Below, piece after piece: positions 1-6,867 of a stretch of 64,000 nt of DNA. Below the pieces are notes generated by a model that saw only the letters and a program-made list of their open reading frames with translations, did no database searches and was not told where the DNA came from. The position numbers and the translations under genes were made by a program. Source of the DNA: JAEZHK01 sp040768845 (GTDB lineage Bacteria > Bacillota > Clostridia > Christensenellales > Aristaeellaceae); NCBI GenBank assembly GCA_040768845.1, contig JAXGME010000002.1:186001-250000 (forward strand), written 5' to 3'. Positions within the stretch are counted from its first letter, which is position 1; each line of letters starts with the position of its first letter.

Positions 1-849
1 ACGGTTCTGATCGGCTCGGTGCGGGACATGGCCCGGCTGGAGCAGGTGTTTGATGAGATTCGCCCGGAGGTGGTGTTCCACGCGGCGGCCCACAAGCACG
101 TGCCGCTGATGGAGTTCAGCCCGGCGGAGGCGGTGAAAAACAACGTCTTCGGCACCTACAACGTGGCCCTCTGCGCGGACAAGTACGGCGTCCGGCGCAT
201 GGTCACGCTGTCCACGGACAAGGCCGTCAACCCCACCAACGTCATGGGCGCCACCAAGCGCGTCACCGAAATGATCCTGCAGTGGATGGCCGGGCGGTCC
301 GGAACCCGGTTCATGGCGGTGCGCTTTGGCAACGTGCTGGGCTCCAACGGCAGCGTGATCCCGCTGTTCATGCAGCAGATCGCCCGGGGCGGCCCGGTGA
401 CCGTCACCCATCCGGAGATCACCCGCTACTTCATGACCATCCCGGAGGCTTCGCAGCTGGTTTTGCAGGCGGCCTCCATCGGCGAGAGCGGCAACATCTT
501 CGTGCTGGACATGGGCACGCCGGTCAAAATTGCGGACCTGGCGAAGAACCTCATCCGCCTCAGTGGCCTGAAGCCCGACGTGGACGTCAAGATCAGCTAC
601 TGCGGCCTGCGCCCCGGCGAAAAGCTCTACGAGGAGCTGATGCTCACCGAGGAGGCCGAAACGCTGGACAACACGCGCTTTGAAAAGATCAACGTGCTGC
701 GCCCGGTGGCGGTGGACCCGGATTTCGAAGCCAAGCTCACGGCCCTTCAAACCCTGGCCGGCGCGGACCCCGCCGCGGTGCGCGACGCGCTCAAGGCGCT
801 GGTGCCCACCTACCGCGAGGAGGCGGACGCCCCCCGGGCCACGGCCTGA
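1..849 (+). CDS. CapD/FlaA1-like nucleotide-sugar 4,6-dehydratase, 3' part (5' cut by window edge)
   Basis: The reading frame is open from base 1, so the gene starts before the window; about 282 codons remain. What is seen is the catalytic half of an extended short-chain dehydrogenase: the AAHKHVPLME segment, a STDKAVNP segment, and a Met-x3-Lys pair (MGATK) in place of the usual Tyr-x3-Lys, which is typical of the PglF/WbpM/CapD group of UDP-GlcNAc 4,6-dehydratases. The conserved RYFMTIPEA and GLRPGEKLYEEL segments follow. These enzymes make 4-keto-6-deoxy sugars for surface polysaccharide or glycoprotein glycans, and large members carry N-terminal membrane helices that would lie outside the window. 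The exact product sugar cannot be told. The C-terminal 40 residues are weakly conserved. Confidence 0.88.
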   Translation, partial: TVLIGSVRDMARLEQVFDEIRPEVVFHAAAHKHVPLMEFSPAEAVKNNVFGTYNVALCADKYGVRRMVTLSTDKAVNPTNVMGATKRVTEMILQWMAGRSGTRFMAVRFGNVLGSNGSVIPLFMQQIARGGPVTVTHPEITRYFMTIPEASQLVLQAASIGESGNIFVLDMGTPVKIADLAKNLIRLSGLKPDVDVKISYCGLRPGEKLYEELMLTEEAETLDNTRFEKINVLRPVAVDPDFEAKLTALQTLAGADPAAVRDALKALVPTYREEADAPRATA

Positions 850-893
850 CGCGGCGCGGTATCCATCAATTCGATTGGCGAGGAGGGACGGCC

Positions 894-1643
894 ATGCGGC
901 TGATTTCCTGGAATGTGAACGGAATTCGCGCCTGCGCGGGAAAGGGCTTTGCCGACAGCGTGCTTTCGTTGGACGCGGACGTGATCTGCCTGCAGGAGGT
1001 CAAGGCCCGGGAGGAGCAGATTGACATCACCCTGCCCGGCTATGACCGGATCATCCACAGCGCGGAGAAGCCCGGCTACTCCGGCACGGCGGTGTTCGCC
1101 CGGGTGCCCCACGGCGCGCCCCGCTTTGGCATGGGCGTGGAGCCCCACGACCACGAGGGCCGCCTGATCACGCTGGACATGGGCGATTTTACGCTGGTCA
1201 ACTGCTACACCCCCAACGCCCAGCGGGGGCTGACGCGCCTTGACTACCGCATGCGGTGGGAGGACGACTTCCGCGCCTACCTCGTCGGGCTGGACGCCGA
1301 AAAGCCCGTGGTGCTCTGCGGCGATCTCAACGTGGCCCACCAGGAGATCGACATCAAAAACGCCCGGTCCAACCGCGGCAACGCCGGCTTTACCGACGAG
1401 GAGCGAGAAAAGTTCACGCTGCTGCTGGCGAGCGGCTTTGTGGACAGCTTCCGCCACCTCTATCCGGACAGGCGGGACGCCTACACCTGGTGGAGCTATT
1501 TCGGCAACGCCCGCGCCTCCAACACCGGCTGGCGCATCGACTACTTCGTGGTGTCCCAAAAGCTCGGGGACCGGATCCTGGGCGCGGCCATTCATCCGGA
1601 CATCCACGGCTCCGACCACTGTCCGGTGGAGCTGACGATCTGA
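894..1643 (+). CDS. xth: Exodeoxyribonuclease III (AP endonuclease)
   Basis: 249 residues, the normal length for bacterial ExoIII/ExoA. The family landmarks are all present: ISWNVNGIRA at the N-terminus, LQEVKA with the metal-binding Glu, a GDLNVAH segment, WRIDYF, and the terminal SDHCPV with the catalytic Asp-His. The enzyme cleaves DNA 5' of abasic sites and removes blocked 3' ends in base excision repair. The start is the ATG preceded by AGGAGG at about 881, ten bases upstream. It stands alone between the sugar dehydratase and the DUF2953/gerW pair and reads in the same direction. Confidence 0.95.
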   Translation: MRLISWNVNGIRACAGKGFADSVLSLDADVICLQEVKAREEQIDITLPGYDRIIHSAEKPGYSGTAVFARVPHGAPRFGMGVEPHDHEGRLITLDMGDFTLVNCYTPNAQRGLTRLDYRMRWEDDFRAYLVGLDAEKPVVLCGDLNVAHQEIDIKNARSNRGNAGFTDEEREKFTLLLASGFVDSFRHLYPDRRDAYTWWSYFGNARASNTGWRIDYFVVSQKLGDRILGAAIHPDIHGSDHCPVELTI

Positions 1644-1697
1644 CGCAAGCCCCCGAAAAAATGCATATTTTTCCGCCGCCGCGCGCACGCTACGCCC

Positions 1698-2183
1698 ATG
1701 GTTGTGTATGTGTGGGCGGCGTTTCTCGTACTGTTTTACGCGGCCAACCTGCCCGTATTGCTGGTGATCGACATCGACACCCGGCGGCAGGGCGCCGTGC
1801 GGGTGGGCGTTGGCGTGTTTGCGGCGCCCGCGTCCCTCGCCGTCCCTGCCGGGGGGCGGCCGCGCCGGGGCATTCCGCGCCTTGACGGGGCGGCGATCCG
1901 GGCGCTTTTGACGCTTTTGGGCCGCGTTCGCTTTCGCGGCAGCCTCGACCTGTGCGCCGGCGACGCCGCGCTGACCGCGCTGATTGCCGGCGCGGTGGCG
2001 GCGCTGTCGCTGGGCCGCGTGCGCGCGCTTCCGGATTTTTCCTGCGGGCCCGTCCGGGCGCGCTTTCGCGGGATGGTGACGCTTAAACCCGGGCATATTA
2101 TGCTCGCCGCCCTCGTATGGGCGCGGCTAGAAATTTCCGGGAGGCTCAACACGTGGAAAGGCATGCGATCGAGAGCATTATGA
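1698..2183 (+). CDS. DUF2953 family membrane-associated protein (YtfI-like)
   Basis: 161 residues, starting with a hydrophobic segment (residues 3-23) followed by a short charged region. A GDAALTALI segment near residue 98, a PDF segment, and a C-terminal stretch with a basic strand and KPGH match the pattern I know for DUF2953 proteins. Its position supports the call: in Bacillus and many Clostridia the DUF2953 gene lies directly before ytfJ/gerW, as here, where the 3' end overlaps the gerW start by 31 bases. Function is unknown; a link with sporulation is inferred from the pairing only. The middle of the protein is Arg/Pro-rich and poorly conserved, and I cannot exclude that the annotated ATG is a few codons off. 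Confidence 0.72.
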   Translation: MVVYVWAAFLVLFYAANLPVLLVIDIDTRRQGAVRVGVGVFAAPASLAVPAGGRPRRGIPRLDGAAIRALLTLLGRVRFRGSLDLCAGDAALTALIAGAVAALSLGRVRALPDFSCGPVRARFRGMVTLKPGHIMLAALVWARLEISGRLNTWKGMRSRAL

Positions 2184-2617
2184 ACGCCACCATGGAGAAC
2201 ATCCGCGACATGGTGGACGTCAACACCGTCATCGGCGACCCGGTGACCGCCAACGATGGCACGACGATCATCCCCATATCGCGGGTCAGCTTCGGGTTCG
2301 TGGCCGGCGGCGGAGAGTACGAAATTCCGGGCAAAAAGCAGGCTCCGCCGCAAAACGGCGGCGGGGCCGCCGGGCAGGGCGGCCAGCCGGAGTGCCTTCC
2401 CTTCGCGGGCGGCGCGGGCGCGGGCGTGTCCGTGTCGCCGGTGGGCTTTCTGGTGGTGAGCAGCGAGCAGGTGCGCCTGCTTCCCGCCCAGCCCTACGCG
2501 CCGCTGGACCGCATCATCGAGCTGGCGCCTCAACTGGTGTCCGACATCAAAAAGTGGGCGGGCGGAAAAAAAGCGCCGCCCGCGCCCGGCACCCCGCCCG
2601 CCGCGCCGGCGGAGTAA
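2153..2617 (+). CDS. gerW: GerW family sporulation protein (YtfJ)
   Basis: 154 residues from a GTG start at 2153. I chose this start because GGGAGG lies nine bases upstream and because the resulting N-terminus (HAIESIMNATMENI, then DVNTVIGDPV) lines up with the start of Bacillus YtfJ. The ISRVSFGFVAGGGEY segment and the glycine-rich centre are family hallmarks. GerW is a forespore-expressed protein needed for normal germination in Bacillus, and its presence marks an endospore-forming lineage. The C-terminus ends in an Ala/Pro-rich tail. It overlaps the DUF2953 gene, so the two are translationally coupled, and a terminator follows at 2658-2694. Confidence 0.93.
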   Translation: MERHAIESIMNATMENIRDMVDVNTVIGDPVTANDGTTIIPISRVSFGFVAGGGEYEIPGKKQAPPQNGGGAAGQGGQPECLPFAGGAGAGVSVSPVGFLVVSSEQVRLLPAQPYAPLDRIIELAPQLVSDIKKWAGGKKAPPAPGTPPAAPAE

Positions 2618-2657
2618 GCGTTTCCGCTTCGGGGATGCCGTTTCTTTTCCGCCGGTA

Positions 2658-2694
2658 CAGCCGTCGGCCGCGCGCGGCCGGCGGCTGCGGTTTT
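2658..2694 (+). terminator. Intrinsic terminator after gerW
   Basis: Arms 2658-2671 and 2674-2687 form a 14-bp stem with one G-U pair, followed by TTTT at 2691. It separates the gerW unit from the next promoter. Confidence 0.75.
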
Positions 2695-2712
2695 CCCATC
2701 AATAGATTTTCA

Positions 2713-2741
2713 TTGCCCGGAAAAGCCGTCCATGCTATAAT
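2713..2741 (+). promoter_or_regulatory. Sigma-A promoter for the RbsD/FucU gene
   Basis: TTGCCC at 2713-2718 and TATAAT at 2736-2741, spaced by 17 bp, 33 bp before the start codon of the RbsD/FucU-family gene. Confidence 0.8.
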
Positions 2742-2774
2742 AATGAATGCAATTCTATGGAAGGACGTGTTGGT

Positions 2775-3200
2775 ATGCTCAAGGGCATTTCGCCAATTCT
2801 CTCCCCGGAGCTTCTGAAGATTCTGATGGAAATGGGCCACGGCGACGAACTGGTGATCGGCGACGGCAACTTTCCCGCGGCGTCGATGGCGCAGCGGCTG
2901 GTGCGGCTGGACGGCCACGGTGTGCCGGCGATTCTGGACGCCATTATGCAGCTGTTCCCGCTGGACACCTTTGTAGAGCGCCCGGTGGCGCTGATGCAGG
3001 TGGTGCCCGGGGACGACACCGTGCCGGTGATCTGGGAGGATTACAAGCGCATCATCGGAAAGTACGAGGGCGAGGTGCGCATCGAGGAAGTCGAGCGCTT
3101 CGCGTTTTACGACCGCGCCCGCAAGGCCTACTGCTGCGTCGCCACCGGCGAGAGCGCGCTCTACGCCAACATCATCCTGAAAAAGGGCGTGGTCATCTGA
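2775..3200 (+). CDS. RbsD/FucU family sugar mutarotase
   Basis: 141 residues from the ATG at 2775; the upstream in-frame ATG at 2757 is rejected because GGAAGG at 2758-2763 fits as the ribosome binding site for 2775. The MLKGISP start, LLKILMEMGHGDELVIGD with the catalytic His, NFPA, and a C-terminal ANIILKKG segment are typical of the RbsD/FucU fold. Such proteins speed the interconversion of alpha and beta anomers of fucose or of pyranose/furanose forms of ribose. The sequence looks closer to FucU than RbsD, but no fucose genes lie nearby, so the sugar is left open. It has its own promoter. Confidence 0.88.
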   Translation: MLKGISPILSPELLKILMEMGHGDELVIGDGNFPAASMAQRLVRLDGHGVPAILDAIMQLFPLDTFVERPVALMQVVPGDDTVPVIWEDYKRIIGKYEGEVRIEEVERFAFYDRARKAYCCVATGESALYANIILKKGVVI

Positions 3201-3275
3201 CCGCGCCGCGCGAAATCCACTTCGACCGGAGGAATGCGCTTTGCAAATGACACGCGGCGCGCGGAGGGCGCGGGC

Positions 3276-4097
3276 ATGGTGATCCGCTATCAGGGCACCG
3301 GCGCTTACGAGGGCATCCCGGCGCTGTTCTGCCCCTGCGAAACCTGCCGCGCCGCCCGCGCCGCCGGCGGGCCCGAGATCCGCTCCCGCTCCGGAGCGCT
3401 GGTGGACGGCACGGTGAAGCTGGATTTTCCGCCCGACTCCTTTTGGCAGATGATCCGCGACGGGCTGGATTTTTCGGCGCTGACGTGCGTACTGATCACC
3501 CACACCCACACCGACCACTACGCCGTGTGGGACCTGATGACCCGCCTGCCCCACTACGCCAGCCTGGGCGACGCGCCGCCGCTGCCCGTCGTGGGCAACG
3601 CAAAGTGCGGGGAACTGCTGGCGGCGGAGCTTGTCAAAAAACACGAGCCCTCCGGCGGCGGGCGGCTGACCTTCCTTCGCGCAAAGCCCTTTGAGCCCCT
3701 CCGACTGGGCGGATACACCGTCACCGCGGTGCGCGCCAACCACAAGCCCAGCGAGGAAGCCCTCAACTACGTGGTGGAGCGGGACGGCAAAAAGCTGCTC
3801 TACGCTCACGATACCGGCGAATTTCTGCCGGAAACGCTGGAATACCTGGCGGGGCTGGGCCTCGACTTCGTGTCCATGGACCTGACCAGCGGCCTTGGAG
3901 ACACCGGCGACCACCACATGGGCCTTGTCAACTGCCACCGCATGCGCCGCCTTCTGACGGCGAGCGGCGCGGCGCGGCCGGGCGCGATCTTCGCGCTCAG
4001 CCACGTGTCCCACAACAGCCATGTCAGCCACCGGCAGCTCGTGGCAGCCGCCGACGGCTTTATCGTAGCCCACGACGGCATGGAAATCCAATTTTAA
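3276..4097 (+). CDS. MBL-fold metal-dependent hydrolase (PhnP-like)
   Basis: 273 residues from the ATG at 3276, chosen because GGAGGG stands eight bases upstream; an ATG at 3234 would add 14 unconserved residues. The metal-binding signature HTHTDHY is present, as are the CPCETC cysteines near the N-terminus that resemble the zinc site of PhnP phosphodiesterases. Further histidines occur in ANHKPS, AHDTGE and in LSHVSHNSHVSH near the C-terminus. The family hydrolyses phosphodiesters such as cyclic ribose phosphates, but no phn genes are in view, so the substrate is not known. It may be co-transcribed with the mutarotase upstream (75 bp gap) and the DUF1858 gene downstream. Confidence 0.85.
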   Translation: MVIRYQGTGAYEGIPALFCPCETCRAARAAGGPEIRSRSGALVDGTVKLDFPPDSFWQMIRDGLDFSALTCVLITHTHTDHYAVWDLMTRLPHYASLGDAPPLPVVGNAKCGELLAAELVKKHEPSGGGRLTFLRAKPFEPLRLGGYTVTAVRANHKPSEEALNYVVERDGKKLLYAHDTGEFLPETLEYLAGLGLDFVSMDLTSGLGDTGDHHMGLVNCHRMRRLLTASGAARPGAIFALSHVSHNSHVSHRQLVAAADGFIVAHDGMEIQF

Positions 4098-4117
4098 CCC
4101 CGAGGAGGAATACCCCC

Positions 4118-4318
4118 ATGATTACCAAACAGATGTCCATCGGCGAAGTGCTTCGCCTCGACCGCAACACCGCCCCCATCTTCATGCAGTACGGCATGCA
4201 TTGCCTGGGCTGCCCCCATGCCACCGCCGAGAGCATTGAACAGGCCGGCATGGTGCACGGCGTGGATGTGGACCAGCTGGTGGCCGACCTCAACGCGTTT
4301 CTCGACAAAAAGGCCTGA
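4118..4318 (+). CDS. DUF1858 domain protein (redox-disulfide type)
   Basis: 66 residues, the full length for this small family. The CLGCPHA motif in the middle is the pair of cysteines that gives the family its name of hybrid-cluster-associated redox disulfide proteins; the flanking pattern (IGEVL near residue 10, AESIEQA, a C-terminal LNAFL) fits as well. The start ATG is preceded by GAGGAGG. The role is not established; such proteins are common in anaerobes and are often found near hybrid cluster protein or other redox genes. It sits between the MBL hydrolase and a ferritin-like protein, which suits an oxygen/redox stress setting. Confidence 0.88.
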   Translation: MITKQMSIGEVLRLDRNTAPIFMQYGMHCLGCPHATAESIEQAGMVHGVDVDQLVADLNAFLDKKA

Positions 4319-4390
4319 TGACCGCGCCCGCCCTTCTCCCGGTTACACGCCGGAGCCGGGCGGGCCCGACTATGCACACCAAAACCCGAG

Positions 4391-4499
4391 TTATCCACAG
4401 CCCGGCGCCCGCCGGGCTTCGACAAAAAGGCTGAAACTGCGCGCCCCGGGGCCGGTTTTCCACAGGTTTTCCATCGAAACCTGTGGAAAATGTGGATAA
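4391..4499. promoter_or_regulatory. Cluster of four DnaA boxes within an inverted repeat
   Basis: Two exact consensus DnaA boxes are present: TTATCCACA at 4391-4399 (+) and its complement TGTGGATAA at 4491-4499. Two one-mismatch boxes, TTTTCCACA at 4456-4464 and TGTGGAAAA at 4482-4490, form the outer parts of a perfect 14-bp inverted repeat (4456-4469 and 4477-4490) around a 7-base centre. No AT-rich unwinding region, dnaA or dnaN is nearby, so this looks like a DnaA-binding control or titration site, or a DnaA-regulated promoter for the ferritin-like gene starting at 4529, rather than the chromosomal origin. A pure hairpin terminator role is less likely because no T-run follows on either strand. 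Confidence 0.7.
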
Positions 4500-4528
4500 A
4501 CGGCGCGCCGCAGGAGGGAGTTTGTCCG

Positions 4529-5020
4529 ATGGAAAATCATCCGTTCAGCGACCTGGAGGGGCTGCGCATCGCGGTTGAAATGGAAAGGCGGGGCGTCGAA
4601 TTCTACCACCGCGCGGCAAAGCTGACCACATCAAACCAAATCGCCCAAATGCTGGAGGATCTGGCGAAGGAGGAGTCGTGCCATCAGCGGGATTTCTCCA
4701 GCCTGCTGTCCGCGCAGTGCGCGGCGCGGGGGGACAGGCCCGCCGTGTGCTACTCCGGCGAGACGAACGCGTATCTGTCGGCCGTGGCGGCCGACGTGGT
4801 GTTCCCGGGCGGGCTGATGGAGGTGGGCCGGCGCGGCGGTTTTGACAGCCTGTCCGCCATCCTGACCACCGCCATCGATTCCGAAAAAAACTCGATCCTT
4901 TTCTACACCGAACTGCGCGACCTGGCGGAAGACCCCCTCACCCGCGAGGCGTTTTCCAGCGTCATCTCGCAGGAGAAGGTGCACCTGGCGCGGCTGCAGC
5001 AGCAGCTGGCCGCCTGCTGA
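4529..5020 (+). CDS. Ferritin-like (rubrerythrin-type) protein
   Basis: 163 residues from the ATG at 4529, which has GGAGGG upstream; the earlier ATG at 4490 lies inside the DnaA-box repeat and is rejected. Two four-helix-bundle metal motifs are visible: an AVEMERRGVEFYHRAA helix followed by AKEESCHQRDF (Glu-x2-His), and a second AIDSEKNSILFYTEL helix followed by SQEKVHLARL (Glu-x2-His). This is the di-iron layout of rubrerythrin/ferritin-like proteins. There is no C-terminal rubredoxin domain. Such proteins handle peroxide or iron in anaerobes. The gene directly follows the DnaA-box cluster, so its expression could be tied to DnaA. Confidence 0.85.
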   Translation: MENHPFSDLEGLRIAVEMERRGVEFYHRAAKLTTSNQIAQMLEDLAKEESCHQRDFSSLLSAQCAARGDRPAVCYSGETNAYLSAVAADVVFPGGLMEVGRRGGFDSLSAILTTAIDSEKNSILFYTELRDLAEDPLTREAFSSVISQEKVHLARLQQQLAAC

Positions 5021-5033
5021 AGGAGGGACGCCG

Positions 5034-6746
5034 ATGGACTATATGGCCGAATACCGGCGCTGGCTGGGCTTTGTGGGCGAGGACGAGCGGCGGGAGCTGG
5101 AATCGATCGCCGGCAATCCCGCGGAGATCGAGGACCGCTTTTACCGGGCGCTCTCCTTCGGCACCGCGGGCATGCGCGGCGTGCTGGGGGCGGGGCTCAA
5201 CCGGATGAACGCCTGGAACGTGATAAGGGCCACCCGTGCGCTGGCCAAGTACATCCTGGCCGCGCCCGGCGGCGCGGAACGCGGCGTGGCCATCGCCTAC
5301 GATTCCCGGAAGTATTCGCCGGAGTTTGCGCTGAAGGCGGCGCTGACGCTGGCAGCCTCCGGCGTGAAGGCGATGCTCTTTGATTCCCTCCGGCCGGTGC
5401 CGGTTTTGTCCTACACGGTGCGCCACCTGGGCGCCATCGCCGGGATCGTGATCACCGCCAGCCACAACCCGCCCGCCTACAACGGCTACAAGGTCTACTG
5501 GGAGGACGGCGGCCAGGTCGCGCCCGAGCGCGCCGAGGCCATCCAGGCGCTGATCGACCAGACCGCCTTTGACGAGTGCGCGCCGATGCCCGAGGCGGAG
5601 GCCCGCGAAAAGGGGCTTCTTGTCACCATCCCCCCCGCCGTGGACGACGATTACATTGCCATGGTCGAGGGCCTGTGCGTCAACCCCGAACTGGCCCGCG
5701 AGATGGGCCCCCGGATCAAAATCGTCTACACGCCGCTGCACGGCTCCGGCAACGTGCCGGTGCGGCGGGTGCTGCGCGAGCTGGGCTTTTCCCAGGTGTT
5801 CGTGGTGCCGGAGCAGGAATTGCCCGACCCGGCCTTCTCCACCGTGGTCCAGCCCAACCCGGAGGACCCCGCCGCCTTCACGCTGGCGCTGAAGCTGCGG
5901 GAAAAGCTGGGCGCCGATGCCGTGTTCGGCACCGATCCGGACTGCGACCGGGTGGGCATTGCGGTGCTGGACCACGAGGGCGGGGTGCACATCCTGTCCG
6001 GAAACCAGATCGGCTGCCTGCTGCTTCACTACGTGCTCTCCCAGAAGGCGGAGCGCGGGGCGCTGCCCAAGAATGCCGCGTCGGTTCAGTCCTTCGTGTC
6101 CACGGAGATGACCCGCGCCATCGCCGCCTCCTTCGGGGTAGAGGTGTTTGACGTGCCCACGGGCTTCAAGTACATCGCCGAGAAGATTCAGTGGTTTGAG
6201 GATACCGGCGCCCACACCTTCGTGTTCGGCTTCGAGGAGAGCTTCGGCTACCTCTCCGGCACCCAGGTGCGCGACAAGGATGGCGTCAACGCCTGCATGC
6301 TGATCGCGGAGACCGCCGCCTTCTACAAAAGCAAGGATATGACGCTGTACGACGCGCTGATGGGCCTGTACGAGACATACGGCTGGTACCTGGAGAAGAC
6401 CCTGTCCCATACGCTGACCGGCAAGGACGGGCAGGCGAAGATCGCCGCCATCATGCGCTCCCTTCGGGAAAACCCGCCCACCGAGGTGGCGGGGCTTCGG
6501 GTGCTGGCCGTCCGGGACTATCTGGCGGGCACCCGCACCGCGGGCGGGAAGGCCGAACCCATCGATTTCCCCGTCAGCGACGCGCTGTACTTTGAGCTGG
6601 AGGGCAGTGCCTGGACCGCCATCCGCCCCTCCGGCACCGAGCCCAAGGTGAAGCTGTACGTGGGCATCCGCGAGGATACCGAAGCGGCCGCCCGCGCCCT
6701 CATCGACTGCTGCGCCAGGGCGGCCCTCAGCCTGATGGAGCGGTAG
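5034..6746 (+). CDS. pgcA: Phospho-sugar mutase (phosphoglucomutase/phosphomannomutase)
   Basis: 570 residues, the length of the Bacillus PgcA-type alpha-phosphoglucomutases. The active-site serine is in TASHNP at residue 143, the magnesium loop is DPDCDR, the sugar-binding loop is FGFEESFGYL and the phosphate-binding loop is RPSGTEPKVKLY near the C-terminus. It interconverts glucose 1- and 6-phosphate (possibly mannose phosphates), feeding nucleotide sugars for wall and surface glycans, which would fit the sugar-nucleotide dehydratase at the left edge. The start codon follows AGGAGGG closely and is 14 bp behind the ferritin-like gene, so the two may share a transcript. The symbol is by similarity; substrate preference is not shown. 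Confidence 0.92.
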   Translation: MDYMAEYRRWLGFVGEDERRELESIAGNPAEIEDRFYRALSFGTAGMRGVLGAGLNRMNAWNVIRATRALAKYILAAPGGAERGVAIAYDSRKYSPEFALKAALTLAASGVKAMLFDSLRPVPVLSYTVRHLGAIAGIVITASHNPPAYNGYKVYWEDGGQVAPERAEAIQALIDQTAFDECAPMPEAEAREKGLLVTIPPAVDDDYIAMVEGLCVNPELAREMGPRIKIVYTPLHGSGNVPVRRVLRELGFSQVFVVPEQELPDPAFSTVVQPNPEDPAAFTLALKLREKLGADAVFGTDPDCDRVGIAVLDHEGGVHILSGNQIGCLLLHYVLSQKAERGALPKNAASVQSFVSTEMTRAIAASFGVEVFDVPTGFKYIAEKIQWFEDTGAHTFVFGFEESFGYLSGTQVRDKDGVNACMLIAETAAFYKSKDMTLYDALMGLYETYGWYLEKTLSHTLTGKDGQAKIAAIMRSLRENPPTEVAGLRVLAVRDYLAGTRTAGGKAEPIDFPVSDALYFELEGSAWTAIRPSGTEPKVKLYVGIREDTEAAARALIDCCARAALSLMER

Positions 6747-6754
6747 GGCTCCGA

Positions 6755-6808
6755 GCCCATTGACAAACCCCTGCTGCGCTTACGCACAGCAGGGGTTTGT
6801 CAATGGGC
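6755..6808. terminator. 22-bp perfect inverted repeat between convergent genes
   Basis: Arms 6755-6776 and 6787-6808 are perfectly complementary over 22 bp with a 10-base loop. A second short hairpin follows (6813-6819 with 6823-6829). The structure lies between the convergent phosphoglucomutase and SH3 genes and probably ends transcription from both sides, although neither strand shows a T-run. Confidence 0.55.
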
Positions 6809-6867
6809 AGGCCCGGGGCAAGGCCCCGGACCTAAGCAATACACAAGAACGGTTTTTTGCTGGTTCT

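Noticed and set aside
4391..4499. DnaA-box cluster as the chromosomal origin
   Set aside because: No AT-rich unwinding region and no dnaA, dnaN, rpmH or gyrase gene nearby.
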